Assembly: GCF_009665255.1 (NCBI RefSeq)
Contig: NZ_CP035686.1
Span: 1,798,001-1,862,000, forward strand
Source: Vibrio metoecus
GTDB taxonomy: Bacteria > Pseudomonadota > Gammaproteobacteria > Enterobacterales > Vibrionaceae
DNA length: 64,000 nt
Direction: 5' to 3'
In this document: piece by piece, positions 9,079-17,627 of the stretch
Position numbering within the stretch: position 1 is the stretch's first letter
How the letters are laid out: each line of letters begins with the position of its first letter
Position numbers and translations under genes: made by a program
Notes under the pieces: model-generated
Databases searched by the model: none
What the model was told of the DNA's origin: nothing
The model's input: only the letters and a program-made list of their open reading frames with translations

Positions 9079-10743
9079 ATGTGCTCTATCTTTGGCATCT
9101 TGGACATTAAAACCGATGCTGCAACGCTAAGACCCGTTGCTCTTGAAATGTCGAAAAAACTGCGTCATCGCGGCCCAGACTGGTCAGGTATTTACGCCTC
9201 TGACAAAGCCATTTTGGCTCATGAACGCCTCGCTATTGTTGGCCTCAACAGTGGTGCTCAACCCCTTTATAGCCCAGATCGCAAACTCATTCTTGCGGTG
9301 AATGGTGAAATCTACAACCACAAAGAAATTCGTGAGCGTTATAAAGATCAATATGAATTCCAAACCGATTCTGACTGTGAAGTGATCCTAGCACTGTACC
9401 GAGATAAAGGTACTGAGCTTCTTGAAGAGCTTAATGGTATTTTTGCTTTCGTCCTCTACGATGAAGAAAAGGATGAATATCTCATCGGACGCGATCATAT
9501 TGGTATTATCCCTCTTTATCAGGGGCATGATGAACACGGTAACTTCTATATCGCTTCCGAAATGAAGGCTCTGGTTCCAGTATGCAAAACCTTGAGCGAG
9601 TTTCCTCCTGGCAGCTACTTCAGCTCGAAAGAACAAGCGGCAACACGCTACTATGTGCGTGATTGGAATAGTTTTGATGAAGTAAAAGATAACGTCAGCA
9701 GCAAAGAAGAGCTAACTCAAGCACTGGAAGCTGCAGTAAAACGCCAATTGATGACCGATGTACCTTATGGTGTATTGCTATCAGGTGGGTTGGATTCCTC
9801 CATTACTTCTGCGATTGCCAAACGTTTTGCAGCAATGCGTATTGAAGATGATGAAAAAACAGCGGCTTGGTGGCCACAGTTACATTCATTCGCGATCGGC
9901 TTAGAAGGCGCTCCTGATTTAAAAGCTGCCCGTGAAGTAGCGGAAAAAATCGGTACTGTGCACCATGAAATGACTTACACCATTCAAGAAGGGTTAGACG
10001 CGATTCGTGATGTGATTTACCACATCGAAACATATGACGTCACTACGATTCGAGCTTCAACACCCATGTTTTTGATGGGGCGTAAAATTAAAGCGATGGG
10101 CATCAAGATGGTTCTTTCCGGTGAGGGGGCTGACGAGATTTTTGGTGGCTACCTCTACTTCCATAAAGCGCCGAACGCAAAAGAATTTCACGAGGAAACC
10201 GTGCGCAAACTGCTAGCTTTAAACTTGTTCGACTGTGCTAGAGCCAACAAATCACTCGCAGCATGGGGCGTTGAAGGTCGAGTGCCTTTCCTAGATAAAG
10301 AGTTTATCGACGTTGCAATGCGCCTCAACCCTGCCGATAAAATGTGTGGCAACGGTAAGATGGAGAAACACATCCTGCGCGAATGTTTTGAGGACTATCT
10401 ACCAGCATCGATTGCATGGCGTCAGAAAGAACAGTTCTCTGATGGGGTAGGATACGGTTGGATTGATACTCTCAAAGCCACAGCGGAAGCAAAAATCAGC
10501 GATCAGCAAATGGAAACCGCGAGATTCCGTTTCCCTTACAATACACCAACCACTAAAGAAGGTTATGTATATCGTGAGATATTTGAAGAACTCTTCCCTC
10601 TAGAATCAGCAGCACGCTGCGTACCAGGAGGACCTTCGGTGGCTTGCTCTTCCGCTAAAGCCATTGAATGGGACGAGTCCTTTAAAAACTGCATCGATCC
10701 ATCTGGTCGCGCAGTCAAAGCTGTGCATAAACAAGCCTACTAA
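9079..10743 (+). CDS. asnB: Asparagine synthetase B, glutamine-hydrolysing
   Basis: Makes asparagine from aspartate, ATP and glutamine-derived ammonia. The start MCSIFGI exposes the catalytic Cys2 of the class II glutaminase domain (residues 1 to about 200). The synthetase domain has the pyrophosphatase loop LLSGGLDSS near residue 236. The length of 554 residues matches E. coli AsnB. The start is preceded by an AAAAGGA ribosome site. The 195 bases upstream hold the previous terminator and an AT-rich promoter region. Transcription ends at a strong hairpin shared with rfaH. Confidence 0.96.
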   Translation: MCSIFGILDIKTDAATLRPVALEMSKKLRHRGPDWSGIYASDKAILAHERLAIVGLNSGAQPLYSPDRKLILAVNGEIYNHKEIRERYKDQYEFQTDSDCEVILALYRDKGTELLEELNGIFAFVLYDEEKDEYLIGRDHIGIIPLYQGHDEHGNFYIASEMKALVPVCKTLSEFPPGSYFSSKEQAATRYYVRDWNSFDEVKDNVSSKEELTQALEAAVKRQLMTDVPYGVLLSGGLDSSITSAIAKRFAAMRIEDDEKTAAWWPQLHSFAIGLEGAPDLKAAREVAEKIGTVHHEMTYTIQEGLDAIRDVIYHIETYDVTTIRASTPMFLMGRKIKAMGIKMVLSGEGADEIFGGYLYFHKAPNAKEFHEETVRKLLALNLFDCARANKSLAAWGVEGRVPFLDKEFIDVAMRLNPADKMCGNGKMEKHILRECFEDYLPASIAWRQKEQFSDGVGYGWIDTLKATAEAKISDQQMETARFRFPYNTPTTKEGYVYREIFEELFPLESAARCVPGGPSVACSSAKAIEWDESFKNCIDPSGRAVKAVHKQAY

Positions 10744-10770
10744 CAATTCTATATTTTGCTCACAAAAGTA

Positions 10771-10803
10771 AAAAAGCCAGAGTTATCATGACTCTGGCTT
10801 TTT
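10771..10803. terminator. Bidirectional terminator between asnB and rfaH
   Basis: A 13-base-pair perfect stem (AAAAAGCCAGAGT / ACTCTGGCTTTTT) with a 7-base loop has T runs on both strands, between two convergent genes. Confidence 0.92.
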
Positions 10804-10833
10804 TATGAATACTTCACGATTCACCCATTCTTT

Positions 10834-11331
10834 TTAGCTCATTTCCCAATCGGTATTTTCAATGCTCATCGGCACTTGCTGGCTGATCATTTTTACCAGC
10901 ATGATTGAACGTGTATCCCCATCTGGCTCTTGATAGATGGCTTCGATGCCCGCAAATGGCCCTCTGGCCACAAGAATGGTTTGTCCTTTCTCTGGTAATT
11001 GCTGAGCTAGATTCTTCATTTGCTCACAATCAAGCTGTTTGAGCTGATAAATGAGATCACCTTGCAGCTCTCTTGGGTGTGGCCCTAAACGGACAAAATC
11101 AACAACCCCCCGCGTTGAACGCACGGTTGTAAACGATGGACCGTGTTCAAAGTCAAAACGCACAAACATATAAGAAGGGAAAAGCGGTTCTTGAACCATT
11201 TGTCGCTTTCCACGTAGAATTTTTTCAACACAGACTTCCGGATAGAAGCATTCAACACTCTGATTTTCTAAGTGAATCTTCGCGCGCTGCTGTTCGCCAC
11301 GCTTACAATAGAGTAAATACCAACGTTTCAT
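10834..11331 (-). CDS. rfaH: RfaH, operon-specific NusG paralogue
   Basis: Elongation and anti-termination factor recruited to ops elements in the leaders of long surface-polysaccharide operons. The 165-residue protein has a NusG N-terminal domain starting MKRWYLLYCKRGEQQRA, then EPLFPSYMFVRF, and a KOW-type C-terminal domain (ARGPFAGIEAIYQEPDG). The YCKRG start and the EPLFP motif match E. coli RfaH rather than housekeeping NusG, which normally sits beside secE and the L11 operon. I did not find an ops element (GGCGGTAG) in this window; the vps-II leader lies outside it. Confidence 0.92.
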   Translation of the reverse strand: MKRWYLLYCKRGEQQRAKIHLENQSVECFYPEVCVEKILRGKRQMVQEPLFPSYMFVRFDFEHGPSFTTVRSTRGVVDFVRLGPHPRELQGDLIYQLKQLDCEQMKNLAQQLPEKGQTILVARGPFAGIEAIYQEPDGDTRSIMLVKMISQQVPMSIENTDWEMS

Positions 11332-11841
11332 TTATTATCTTTGCTGCTAGCCAAACTTTTTAGGCATGCTACCACACCCGATCAACAAAGAGAAAACCTC
11401 GCCCTCCCCTCGTTCATAGAAACCATGCCTAAACACAAGTGCATTTCTAAGCTTACTTTGCACAACATCTATATCGTATCGTTAAGCCACAACCGCCCAA
11501 AATCAATAACAAAAATCAAAACATTCAAATTGTTACATTCACTATAAGAATCAATAAGTCAGAGAGCCTAATTCTTTGCCGCAACACCTTTTTATGGAAA
11601 ATTAGTTTTCGCAATAAAAAACACATTCAAACCAACCAAATTTTCATTAATTTTCATTAATTTACATTTACTTACACCTAAATAGCGCGAAACAAGTTAT
11701 TGCTATGCATTTATTTTGACTGTATAGGTATCAGCCGAATAAAAAACTCTCATGGATGAGTTAAATAAAAATAATGTTTGATGGTTGTTTTCTGAACAAC
11801 AGATTTCACTAATTGCACTACACAATGATACAGGAATGCTT
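11332..11841. promoter_or_regulatory. Long AT-rich divergent region between rfaH and the peptide transporter
   Basis: These 510 bases hold the promoters of rfaH and the POT gene. The most regular element is a 10-base tandem repeat (TTTTCATTAA twice, then a partial copy TTTACATTTA) at 11641-11670. On the minus strand it contains TGAAA-N5-TGAAA, the direct-repeat pattern described for ToxR boxes; in such AT-rich DNA this can arise by chance. Short open frames here have no ribosome site or protein-like composition. Confidence 0.5.
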
Positions 11842-13323
11842 ATGTCCAACCTTAATATCTTCAAACAACCCAACGCGTTCTATTTGATCTTTTCGATTGA
11901 ATTTTGGGAACGCTTTGGTTTCTACGGTATGCAAGCCATCCTGACCGTCTACATGGTCAAAATTATGGGAATGGATGAATCCGCCTCTTTCGTTCTTTTC
12001 GGCGCATTTTCTGCCTTAGTTTATGGATTTGTTGCAATCGGTGGTTGGATTGGCGATAAGGTGATTGGCACCAAGCGGGCAATTACCCTTGGCGCAATCG
12101 TCATGATGGTAGGGTATATTTTACTTGGGCTTTCCACAGCCAAACACCCATTAGTCGGACCCACTTTGATTTACGTCGCGATGGGTTTCATTACTGTCGG
12201 AAATGGCTTATTTAAAGCCAACCCATCAAGCTTGCTTGCAAAAATCTACCCTGAGAATGATCCACGCTTAGATGGTGCCTTTACCATGTACTACATGGCC
12301 ATTAACTTAGGTTCATTTTTCTCGATGATCATTACACCGATCGTCGCAGTAAAAATGGGCTACGGCATGGCTTTTGGTGTCAGTGCCGTGGGGCTCGCCA
12401 TTACTGTCGTCAACTTCCTATTCTGCCAACGCATGCTAAAGGGTACTGGCTCACCTGCCGACCTTGCACCCGTCAATAAACTGCACTTGGTTTTGGTCGC
12501 GGTAGGATCGGTTATTGCCAGCTTGGTATGCAGCTATTTATTGCAGAACCTGAGTCTTGCACACGGTATTTTAGTGCTCGCCGGCCTGTTTATTTTGGGT
12601 TGCTATTTTAAAGAAGCCTTCTCCATTTCTGGTATTGAACGTGCAAAAATGTTAGTGGCATTCATTCTTATGCTGCAAGGTGTGGTGTTTTTCGTACTCT
12701 ATTTCCAGATGCCAACTTCACTTAATTTCTTCGCTATCAATAATGTTGAACATCATATCTTGGGTTTTGATGTTGCCCCTGAGCAATTCCAAGCTCTCAA
12801 CCCATTTTGGATCATGATCGCGAGCCCAATCTTGGCAGCGGCCTATGGAAAACTGGGGGATAAATTAGCGATGCCCTTTAAATTCGCGATTGGCATGGCG
12901 TTATGTGCCCTCTCCTTCTTAGTTTTAAGTTGGGGAACACTCTTTGCCAACGAACAAGGTATCATCAGCTCAAATTGGTTGATCGCAAGTTATGCTTTCC
13001 AATCGATTGGTGAGCTTCTCGTTTCTGGCCTTGGTTTAGCGATGGTCGCACAACTTGTACCACAACGCATGATGGGCTTTGCGATGGGTATGTGGTTCCT
13101 TACCTCAGCATCAGCTGCAGTTATCGCCGGTTGGGTTGCAAGCCTAACGTCAACACCGGCTAATGTGGCCGGCGCCACCGAGTCGTTATTGGTTTATGGT
13201 GATGTGTTTGCCCAAATCGGCTATGTCACTGCAGCGATTGCTTTAGTTACCTTCATGATTGCACCCAAGCTAACTCGAATCTGTCGTGGCGAGACAGAGC
13301 AGTTAGAGCTAGCAACTCAATAA
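11842..13323 (+). CDS. dtpA: POT/PTR-family proton-coupled di- and tripeptide transporter (DtpA/TppB-like)
   Basis: Inner-membrane symporter of small peptides with protons. The 493-residue protein begins MSNLNIFKQPNAFYLIFSIE and has the POT signature ExxER/F (FWERFGFYGMQAIL), the second signature FTMYYMAINLGSFFS, and about 14 hydrophobic segments. It follows E. coli DtpA throughout, for example LNFFAINNVEHHILG. A TTG at 11785 would add 19 residues, but the ATG at 11842 has a GGAAT ribosome site and matches the family start. Monocistronic; it ends at a bidirectional hairpin shared with hemH. Confidence 0.9.
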   Translation: MSNLNIFKQPNAFYLIFSIEFWERFGFYGMQAILTVYMVKIMGMDESASFVLFGAFSALVYGFVAIGGWIGDKVIGTKRAITLGAIVMMVGYILLGLSTAKHPLVGPTLIYVAMGFITVGNGLFKANPSSLLAKIYPENDPRLDGAFTMYYMAINLGSFFSMIITPIVAVKMGYGMAFGVSAVGLAITVVNFLFCQRMLKGTGSPADLAPVNKLHLVLVAVGSVIASLVCSYLLQNLSLAHGILVLAGLFILGCYFKEAFSISGIERAKMLVAFILMLQGVVFFVLYFQMPTSLNFFAINNVEHHILGFDVAPEQFQALNPFWIMIASPILAAAYGKLGDKLAMPFKFAIGMALCALSFLVLSWGTLFANEQGIISSNWLIASYAFQSIGELLVSGLGLAMVAQLVPQRMMGFAMGMWFLTSASAAVIAGWVASLTSTPANVAGATESLLVYGDVFAQIGYVTAAIALVTFMIAPKLTRICRGETEQLELATQ

Positions 13324-13350
13324 TCTTTGAATAGTGTGTTTTAAAATTGA

Positions 13351-13374
13351 AAACAGCGCCCAATGGCGCTGTTT
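13351..13374. terminator. Terminator between dtpA and hemH
   Basis: The perfect 10-base-pair stem AAACAGCGCC/GGCGCTGTTT has a CAAT loop. The T-rich tail is best on the plus strand (GTTTTTG); on the minus strand the tail is CAATTTTAAAA. Confidence 0.85.
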
Positions 13375-13395
13375 GTTTTTGCAAGCAACAAACCT

Positions 13396-14370
13396 CTAAC
13401 CTATCACGCGCAAATACGGTTTGATGAGTGCCGCCATCAATGCTATGTGACTCGAACTATCATTCAAACAAGAGATGTAATGGAAAGCCTCTCCCCCATT
13501 GTGTAGAAAAATCTCTTGGTTCTGCTCTGCGATTTCTTCTAGCGTTTCTAAACAGTCCACTGAAAATGCAGGGCAAATGACATCGAGTTTTTTTACCCCT
13601 TTATTGGGTAGTGCTTCCATCGTCTTATCCGTGTAAGGCTGCAGCCACTCTTCTTTACCAAACTGAGATTGATAAGTCATCATCACTTGACCTTCTGGTA
13701 ATCCTAAAGCCTCAGCAAGCAGACGAGTGGTAGTTTGGCAATGCTCGGGATAGATATCACCATTTTCTGCATAACGCTTAGGTATTCCATGATAAGAACA
13801 AAGCAACATCTCACCTTGCCCATTCTGCTGCCATGAAGCTCTTACACTGTCCGCAAGCGCTTCGATGTAGAGTGGATGATTATGATAGTCACGAATAAAC
13901 TGCAATTCAGGCACAATAGGAAGATGACGTAGTGCTTTTGCTAATCCGTCAAATACTGCAGCCGTAGTCGTTGCCGAATACTGCGGATAAAGAGGCAGCA
14001 CAACAATAGACTCCACGCCTTGTTGTTGCAATTTCTGCACACCATCAAGCAGGCTAGGCTTTCCATAAGTCATTCCTAGCTCCACAGGTAACTGTGTGAT
14101 TTCCGATAATTTCTGACGTTGGCGTTCGGAATACACCATAAGTGGCGAGCCCTCTTCCATCCAAATCGATTGATACAATTTGGCAACTTTTGGAGAGCGT
14201 GTCGGTAAAATGATGCCATGTAATAGAGGGCACCAAAGCCAACGACTCATATCAACCACGCGTGGATCGTGAAGAAACTGGCTCAAAAAGGCTTTTACGG
14301 CTTCGGGGGTGGGCGCTTGAGGCGTACCTAAATTGGCCAGCAAAACGCCAAGTTTTTTATGATTATTCAT
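13396..14370 (-). CDS. hemH: Ferrochelatase
   Basis: Last step of heme synthesis: inserts Fe2+ into protoporphyrin IX at the inner face of the membrane. The sequence shows LGVLLANLGTPQAPTPEAV at the start, the catalytic histidine region in CSYHGIPKRYAENGD, and a conserved C-terminal ETLEEI. Starting at 14370 gives 324 residues, with AAGGGAAG as ribosome site. An upstream ATG at 14421 would add 17 residues that the family lacks. It follows adk on the same strand, but the adk terminator lies between them. Confidence 0.95.
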   Translation of the reverse strand: MNNHKKLGVLLANLGTPQAPTPEAVKAFLSQFLHDPRVVDMSRWLWCPLLHGIILPTRSPKVAKLYQSIWMEEGSPLMVYSERQRQKLSEITQLPVELGMTYGKPSLLDGVQKLQQQGVESIVVLPLYPQYSATTTAAVFDGLAKALRHLPIVPELQFIRDYHNHPLYIEALADSVRASWQQNGQGEMLLCSYHGIPKRYAENGDIYPEHCQTTTRLLAEALGLPEGQVMMTYQSQFGKEEWLQPYTDKTMEALPNKGVKKLDVICPAFSVDCLETLEEIAEQNQEIFLHNGGEAFHYISCLNDSSSHIALMAALIKPYLRVIG

Positions 14371-14434
14371 GGCTTCCCTTAAAATGCATTCAACAAAGCG
14401 TATTACGTCGATTTCTGCCAAAAAGTTTATAAAA

Positions 14435-14456
14435 AAAGCGGCTTTAATGCCGCTTT
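14435..14456 (-). terminator. Rho-independent terminator of adk
   Basis: AAAGCGGC/GCCGCTTT stem with a 6-base loop, followed on the minus strand by seven Ts. Confidence 0.88.
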
Positions 14457-14495
14457 ATTTCACCTATCAATACAATCAACACATCAGGTTGATGA

Positions 14496-15140
14496 TTACG
14501 CTAACGCTTTTGCGATATCTGCGCTCACTTCGCTGACTTGCTTAGTGCCATCAAACTTCAGATATTGAGTTTTGCCTGCAGCCGCTTCTTTACCGTAGTA
14601 CTCAATAAGCGGAGCAGTTTGAGTGTGATAAACATTCAGACGAGCACGAACGGTCTCTTCTTTATCATCTTCACGGATAACTAGCTCTTCACCAGTTACA
14701 TCGTCTTTACCTTCGACTTTAGGCGGATTGTAAACCACGTGATAAGTGCGACCAGATGGTAGATGAGCACGACGACCTGTCATACGCTCAACAATCACAT
14801 CATCCGCTACGTCAAACTCAATCACGTAGTCAACATTGATACCCATTTCTTTCAGGCCATCAGCTTGTGGAATAGTGCGCGGGAAACCATCTAGTAGGAA
14901 ACCTTTCTCACAGTCAGCCTGAGCAATACGCTCTTTGATAAGACCTAAAATAATGTCATCCGATACCAATTGTCCTGCATCGATTACTGCTTTCGCTTGC
15001 TTACCGAGTTCAGTACCCGCCTTGATGGCTGCACGCAGCATGTCACCCGTTGAAATTTGTGGAATACCAAATTTTTCCATGATGAATTGAGCTTGTGTGC
15101 CTTTACCTGCACCCGGAGCACCGAGAAGAATGATGCGCAT
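14496..15140 (-). CDS. adk: Adenylate kinase
   Basis: Interconverts ATP + AMP and 2 ADP in the cytoplasm. The P-loop GAPGAGKGTQ is at residues 7-16, the NMP-binding motif LDGFPRT near residue 84, and the long-form LID around GRRAHLPSGRTYH. The LID lacks the four-cysteine zinc site, as in other Gram-negative enzymes. The length is 214 residues, the same as E. coli Adk. Its leader RNA can form a stem from 9-base arms (15167-15216). Confidence 0.97.
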   Translation of the reverse strand: MRIILLGAPGAGKGTQAQFIMEKFGIPQISTGDMLRAAIKAGTELGKQAKAVIDAGQLVSDDIILGLIKERIAQADCEKGFLLDGFPRTIPQADGLKEMGINVDYVIEFDVADDVIVERMTGRRAHLPSGRTYHVVYNPPKVEGKDDVTGEELVIREDDKEETVRARLNVYHTQTAPLIEYYGKEAAAGKTQYLKFDGTKQVSEVSADIAKALA

Positions 15141-15447
15141 GTTTTATCCTCATACTAATTGATTTTTATACCGAAGCTCACAGCGCTTGCAAAAACTCAC
15201 GGTAAGTTTCGGTATAACAGACAGAACAGCCCGTGAAACGAGCTGGCGTGCAAAAATACACGCGTTAATGACCACATTCAAGTGCCGCATTCTATCACAG
15301 AAATCGTTTGGCATACCGTTCTAAGACTAAAGAATGTGCTTGAAAGGACTGGCTATACCAAACTTTCCCTCCATTATCACACTCCCGTAATCAGCCGAAG
15401 AAAAAGCCCGCCGAAGCGGGCTTAATGACCATAGTGACACGGCATAA
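15141..15447. promoter_or_regulatory. adk leader and promoter region with htpG terminator
   Basis: Close to adk an inverted repeat with arms TATACCGAA (15167-15175) and TTCGGTATA (15208-15216) would fold in the adk leader RNA, ending about 26 bases before the start codon. The htpG terminator is at the other end. I see no coding potential in the rest. Confidence 0.45.
15404..15423 (-). terminator. Rho-independent terminator of htpG
   Basis: AAGCCCGC/GCGGGCTT stem with a 4-base loop, followed on the minus strand by TTTCTTC. Confidence 0.88.
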
Positions 15448-17355
15448 TTAATGTACGGGACCTAACAACAGATTCATCGCACTCAAAAATTGTGATGGAT
15501 CTTCCATTGAGCCTCGTTCAGCGAGCATGGCTTGACCAAGCAACACCTCGACCCAACGGCCAAAAATCTGCTCATCCGCTTCATCGGCCATGCGCTTGAC
15601 CAAAGCATGTTCTGGGTTAATTTCGAGGATGTATTTTACCTCTGGTACAGGTTGCCCTGCAGCCGCCAGTAGCTTGGCCATTTGCGTCCCCATTTCATCG
15701 TCATCGGTGACGACAACTGCAGGAGTGTTGGCCAATTTAAACGTAGTACGCACCTCTTTGACTCGGTCACCAAGGTAACCTTGCACTCGTTCAACCACTG
15801 ATTTGAATTGTTCTTCAGCTTCTTTATGCTTCTCTTTTTCCGCCGCATCTTCGAATTGGCTAAGATCAAGCCCAGCTTTGGTGATCGATTGGAACGCTTT
15901 GCCATCAAACTCTGGCAGATAATTCATTAACCATTCATCGATGCGATCAAACATCAAAATCACTTCAATGCCTTTGGATTTAAACTGCTCTAAGTGAGGG
16001 CTGTTTTTCGCTGCGGTGTAGCTGTCCGCGGTGAGATAGTAAATCTTATCTTGCCCTTCTTTCATGCGTTCAACATAAGACGACAAACTGATGGCTTGTT
16101 CTGCTGAATCGACATGAGTTGACGCAAAGCGCAGCAAACCGGCAATTTTTTCACGATTCGCAAAGTCTTCCGCTGGGCCTTCTTTCATCACCAAGCCAAA
16201 CTCTTTCCAGAATTTCTGGTAATTTTCAGCATCGCTACTCGCCATACGCTCAAGCATAGTCAACACACGCTTAGTACAAGCTTGACGCAGTGACTGCGTG
16301 ATCTTGTTATCTTGCAGAATTTCACGAGATACGTTGAGAGGTAAATCGTTAGAATCAATCAAACCACGCACAAAACGCAGGTAGGACGGCATGAACTGTG
16401 CTGCATCATCCATAATAAACACGCGTTGCACATACAGTTTTAAACCATGCTTATGATCGCGGTTAAACAAGTCCCAAGGCGCTTTAGCAGGGATATACAG
16501 CAAGCTTGTATAGTCATTCTTACCTTCGACTTTGTTATGACTCCACACGAGTGGATCAGAAAAATCGTGTGATACATGCTTGTAGAACTCTTTATATTCC
16601 TCATCCGTCACGTCAGATTTAGAGCGCGTCCATAATGCTTGAGCTTTGTTGATTTGTTCCCACTTCATTTCTGCAGTGGCTTTGCCTTCCTCGTCCAACT
16701 CTGCCGTTTGGATATAAACCGGAATACCAATGTGATCCGAGTATTTAGAGATCACATCACGCAAACGCCATTCTGAAAGGAACTCTTTACCCTCTTCGCG
16801 AAGGTGTAAAATAATGTCAGTACCACGAGCCTCTTTATTGATGGTTTCAATGGTGTACTCACCCTCACCTTTCGAATACCACTGCACCGCCTCCGCAGGC
16901 GCAGAACCCGCCGCACGAGTACGAACCGTCACCGCATCGGCTACGATAAATGCCGAATAGAAACCCACACCAAATTGGCCAATCAATTGTGAGCTTTTTG
17001 ACTGCTCTTGAGAAAGCTTTGAAAAGAATTCTGCCGTACCCGACTTCGCAATAGTACCGAGGTTTTCGATCACTTCGTCACGGCTCATACCAATGCCGTT
17101 ATCCGAAATCGTCAGCGTATTGTTTTCTTGATCAAACGAGAGCTTGACCCCGAGTTCTGCATCACCCTGATAGAGATCAGGCTGAGAAAGTGCTTGAAAG
17201 CGCAATTTGTCGGCAGCATCGGATGCATTCGAAATTAACTCACGCAGGAAAATTTCTTTGTTGGAATACAAAGAGTGAATCATCAGGTGCAGCAGTTGTT
17301 TAACTTCAGATTGAAAACCACGCGTTTCTTTATTAGTGGTTGCTGTTTCGCTCAT
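15448..17355 (-). CDS. htpG: Hsp90-family chaperone HtpG
   Basis: ATP-dependent cytosolic chaperone, 635 residues. The GHKL ATPase domain occupies about residues 1-230, with LRELISNASDAADKLR, DNGIGM and GQFGVGFYSAF. Next are the middle domain, with the conserved arginine in NVSREILQ, and the C-terminal dimerisation domain. A heat-shock promoter at 17431-17456 reads into it. In V. cholerae, htpG and toxR are known to be divergent neighbours, with a heat-shock promoter close to toxR; the same arrangement is seen here. Confidence 0.97.
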   Translation of the reverse strand: MSETATTNKETRGFQSEVKQLLHLMIHSLYSNKEIFLRELISNASDAADKLRFQALSQPDLYQGDAELGVKLSFDQENNTLTISDNGIGMSRDEVIENLGTIAKSGTAEFFSKLSQEQSKSSQLIGQFGVGFYSAFIVADAVTVRTRAAGSAPAEAVQWYSKGEGEYTIETINKEARGTDIILHLREEGKEFLSEWRLRDVISKYSDHIGIPVYIQTAELDEEGKATAEMKWEQINKAQALWTRSKSDVTDEEYKEFYKHVSHDFSDPLVWSHNKVEGKNDYTSLLYIPAKAPWDLFNRDHKHGLKLYVQRVFIMDDAAQFMPSYLRFVRGLIDSNDLPLNVSREILQDNKITQSLRQACTKRVLTMLERMASSDAENYQKFWKEFGLVMKEGPAEDFANREKIAGLLRFASTHVDSAEQAISLSSYVERMKEGQDKIYYLTADSYTAAKNSPHLEQFKSKGIEVILMFDRIDEWLMNYLPEFDGKAFQSITKAGLDLSQFEDAAEKEKHKEAEEQFKSVVERVQGYLGDRVKEVRTTFKLANTPAVVVTDDDEMGTQMAKLLAAAGQPVPEVKYILEINPEHALVKRMADEADEQIFGRWVEVLLGQAMLAERGSMEDPSQFLSAMNLLLGPVH

Positions 17356-17430
17356 AATCGCTCCGTTTACTTCTGTTTCAAACTATTGATCCATCGAGAT
17401 TCAATGGAATTACCTGGATGTGCAAGTGAG

Positions 17431-17456
17431 ATATGGACAAAAAATGTAAATTCAAG
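17431..17456 (-). promoter_or_regulatory. Sigma-32 (RpoH) heat-shock promoter for htpG
   Basis: On the minus strand CTTGAA is followed after 14 bases by CCATAT, matching the RpoH -35 (CTTGAA) and much of the -10 (CCCCATnT). It ends about 75 bases before the htpG start. Confidence 0.7.
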
Positions 17457-17513
17457 GTCAAAACTCATAAAAACACTGTTTTTTGATTGAGATTGGATTA
17501 TCCTAACCCGGCA

Positions 17514-17535
17514 TTTTTATCAAAGAAGATAAAAA
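17514..17535. repeat. Perfect inverted repeat upstream of toxR
   Basis: TTTTTATC and GATAAAAA, 6 bases apart, lie in the htpG-toxR interval about 85 bases before the toxR start. It could be an operator or a weak hairpin. The function is unknown. Confidence 0.4.
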
Positions 17536-17582
17536 AACCAGTAAAGTCTGAGTGTTGTGACAGGGAGAAGCTGGGATATCAA

Positions 17583-17627
17583 ATGTTCATACAAGGACAT
17601 AACTCAAAAGAAGATATCGATGAGTAA
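17583..17627 (+). other. 14-codon upstream reading frame overlapping the toxR start
   Basis: ATG at 17583 opens a 14-residue frame (MFIQGHNSKEDIDE) that stops at TAA 17625-17627, so it spans the toxR ATG at 17620 in another frame. From memory, the equivalent ATG in V. cholerae is in frame with toxR and has been annotated as its start (MFGLGHNSKEISMSH). Here one extra base in the AAAAGAAG stretch breaks that frame. It may be a relic of the old start or a coupled leader peptide. Confidence 0.5.

Noticed and set aside
10834..11331. Housekeeping NusG as the identity of this gene
   Set aside because: The N-terminus YCKRG and the isolated position fit RfaH; NusG normally lies next to secE and the L11 operon.
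11341..11547. 68-codon open frame between rfaH and dtpA
   Set aside because: It overlaps the rfaH promoter region, lacks a ribosome site and has a random-looking composition in AT-rich DNA.
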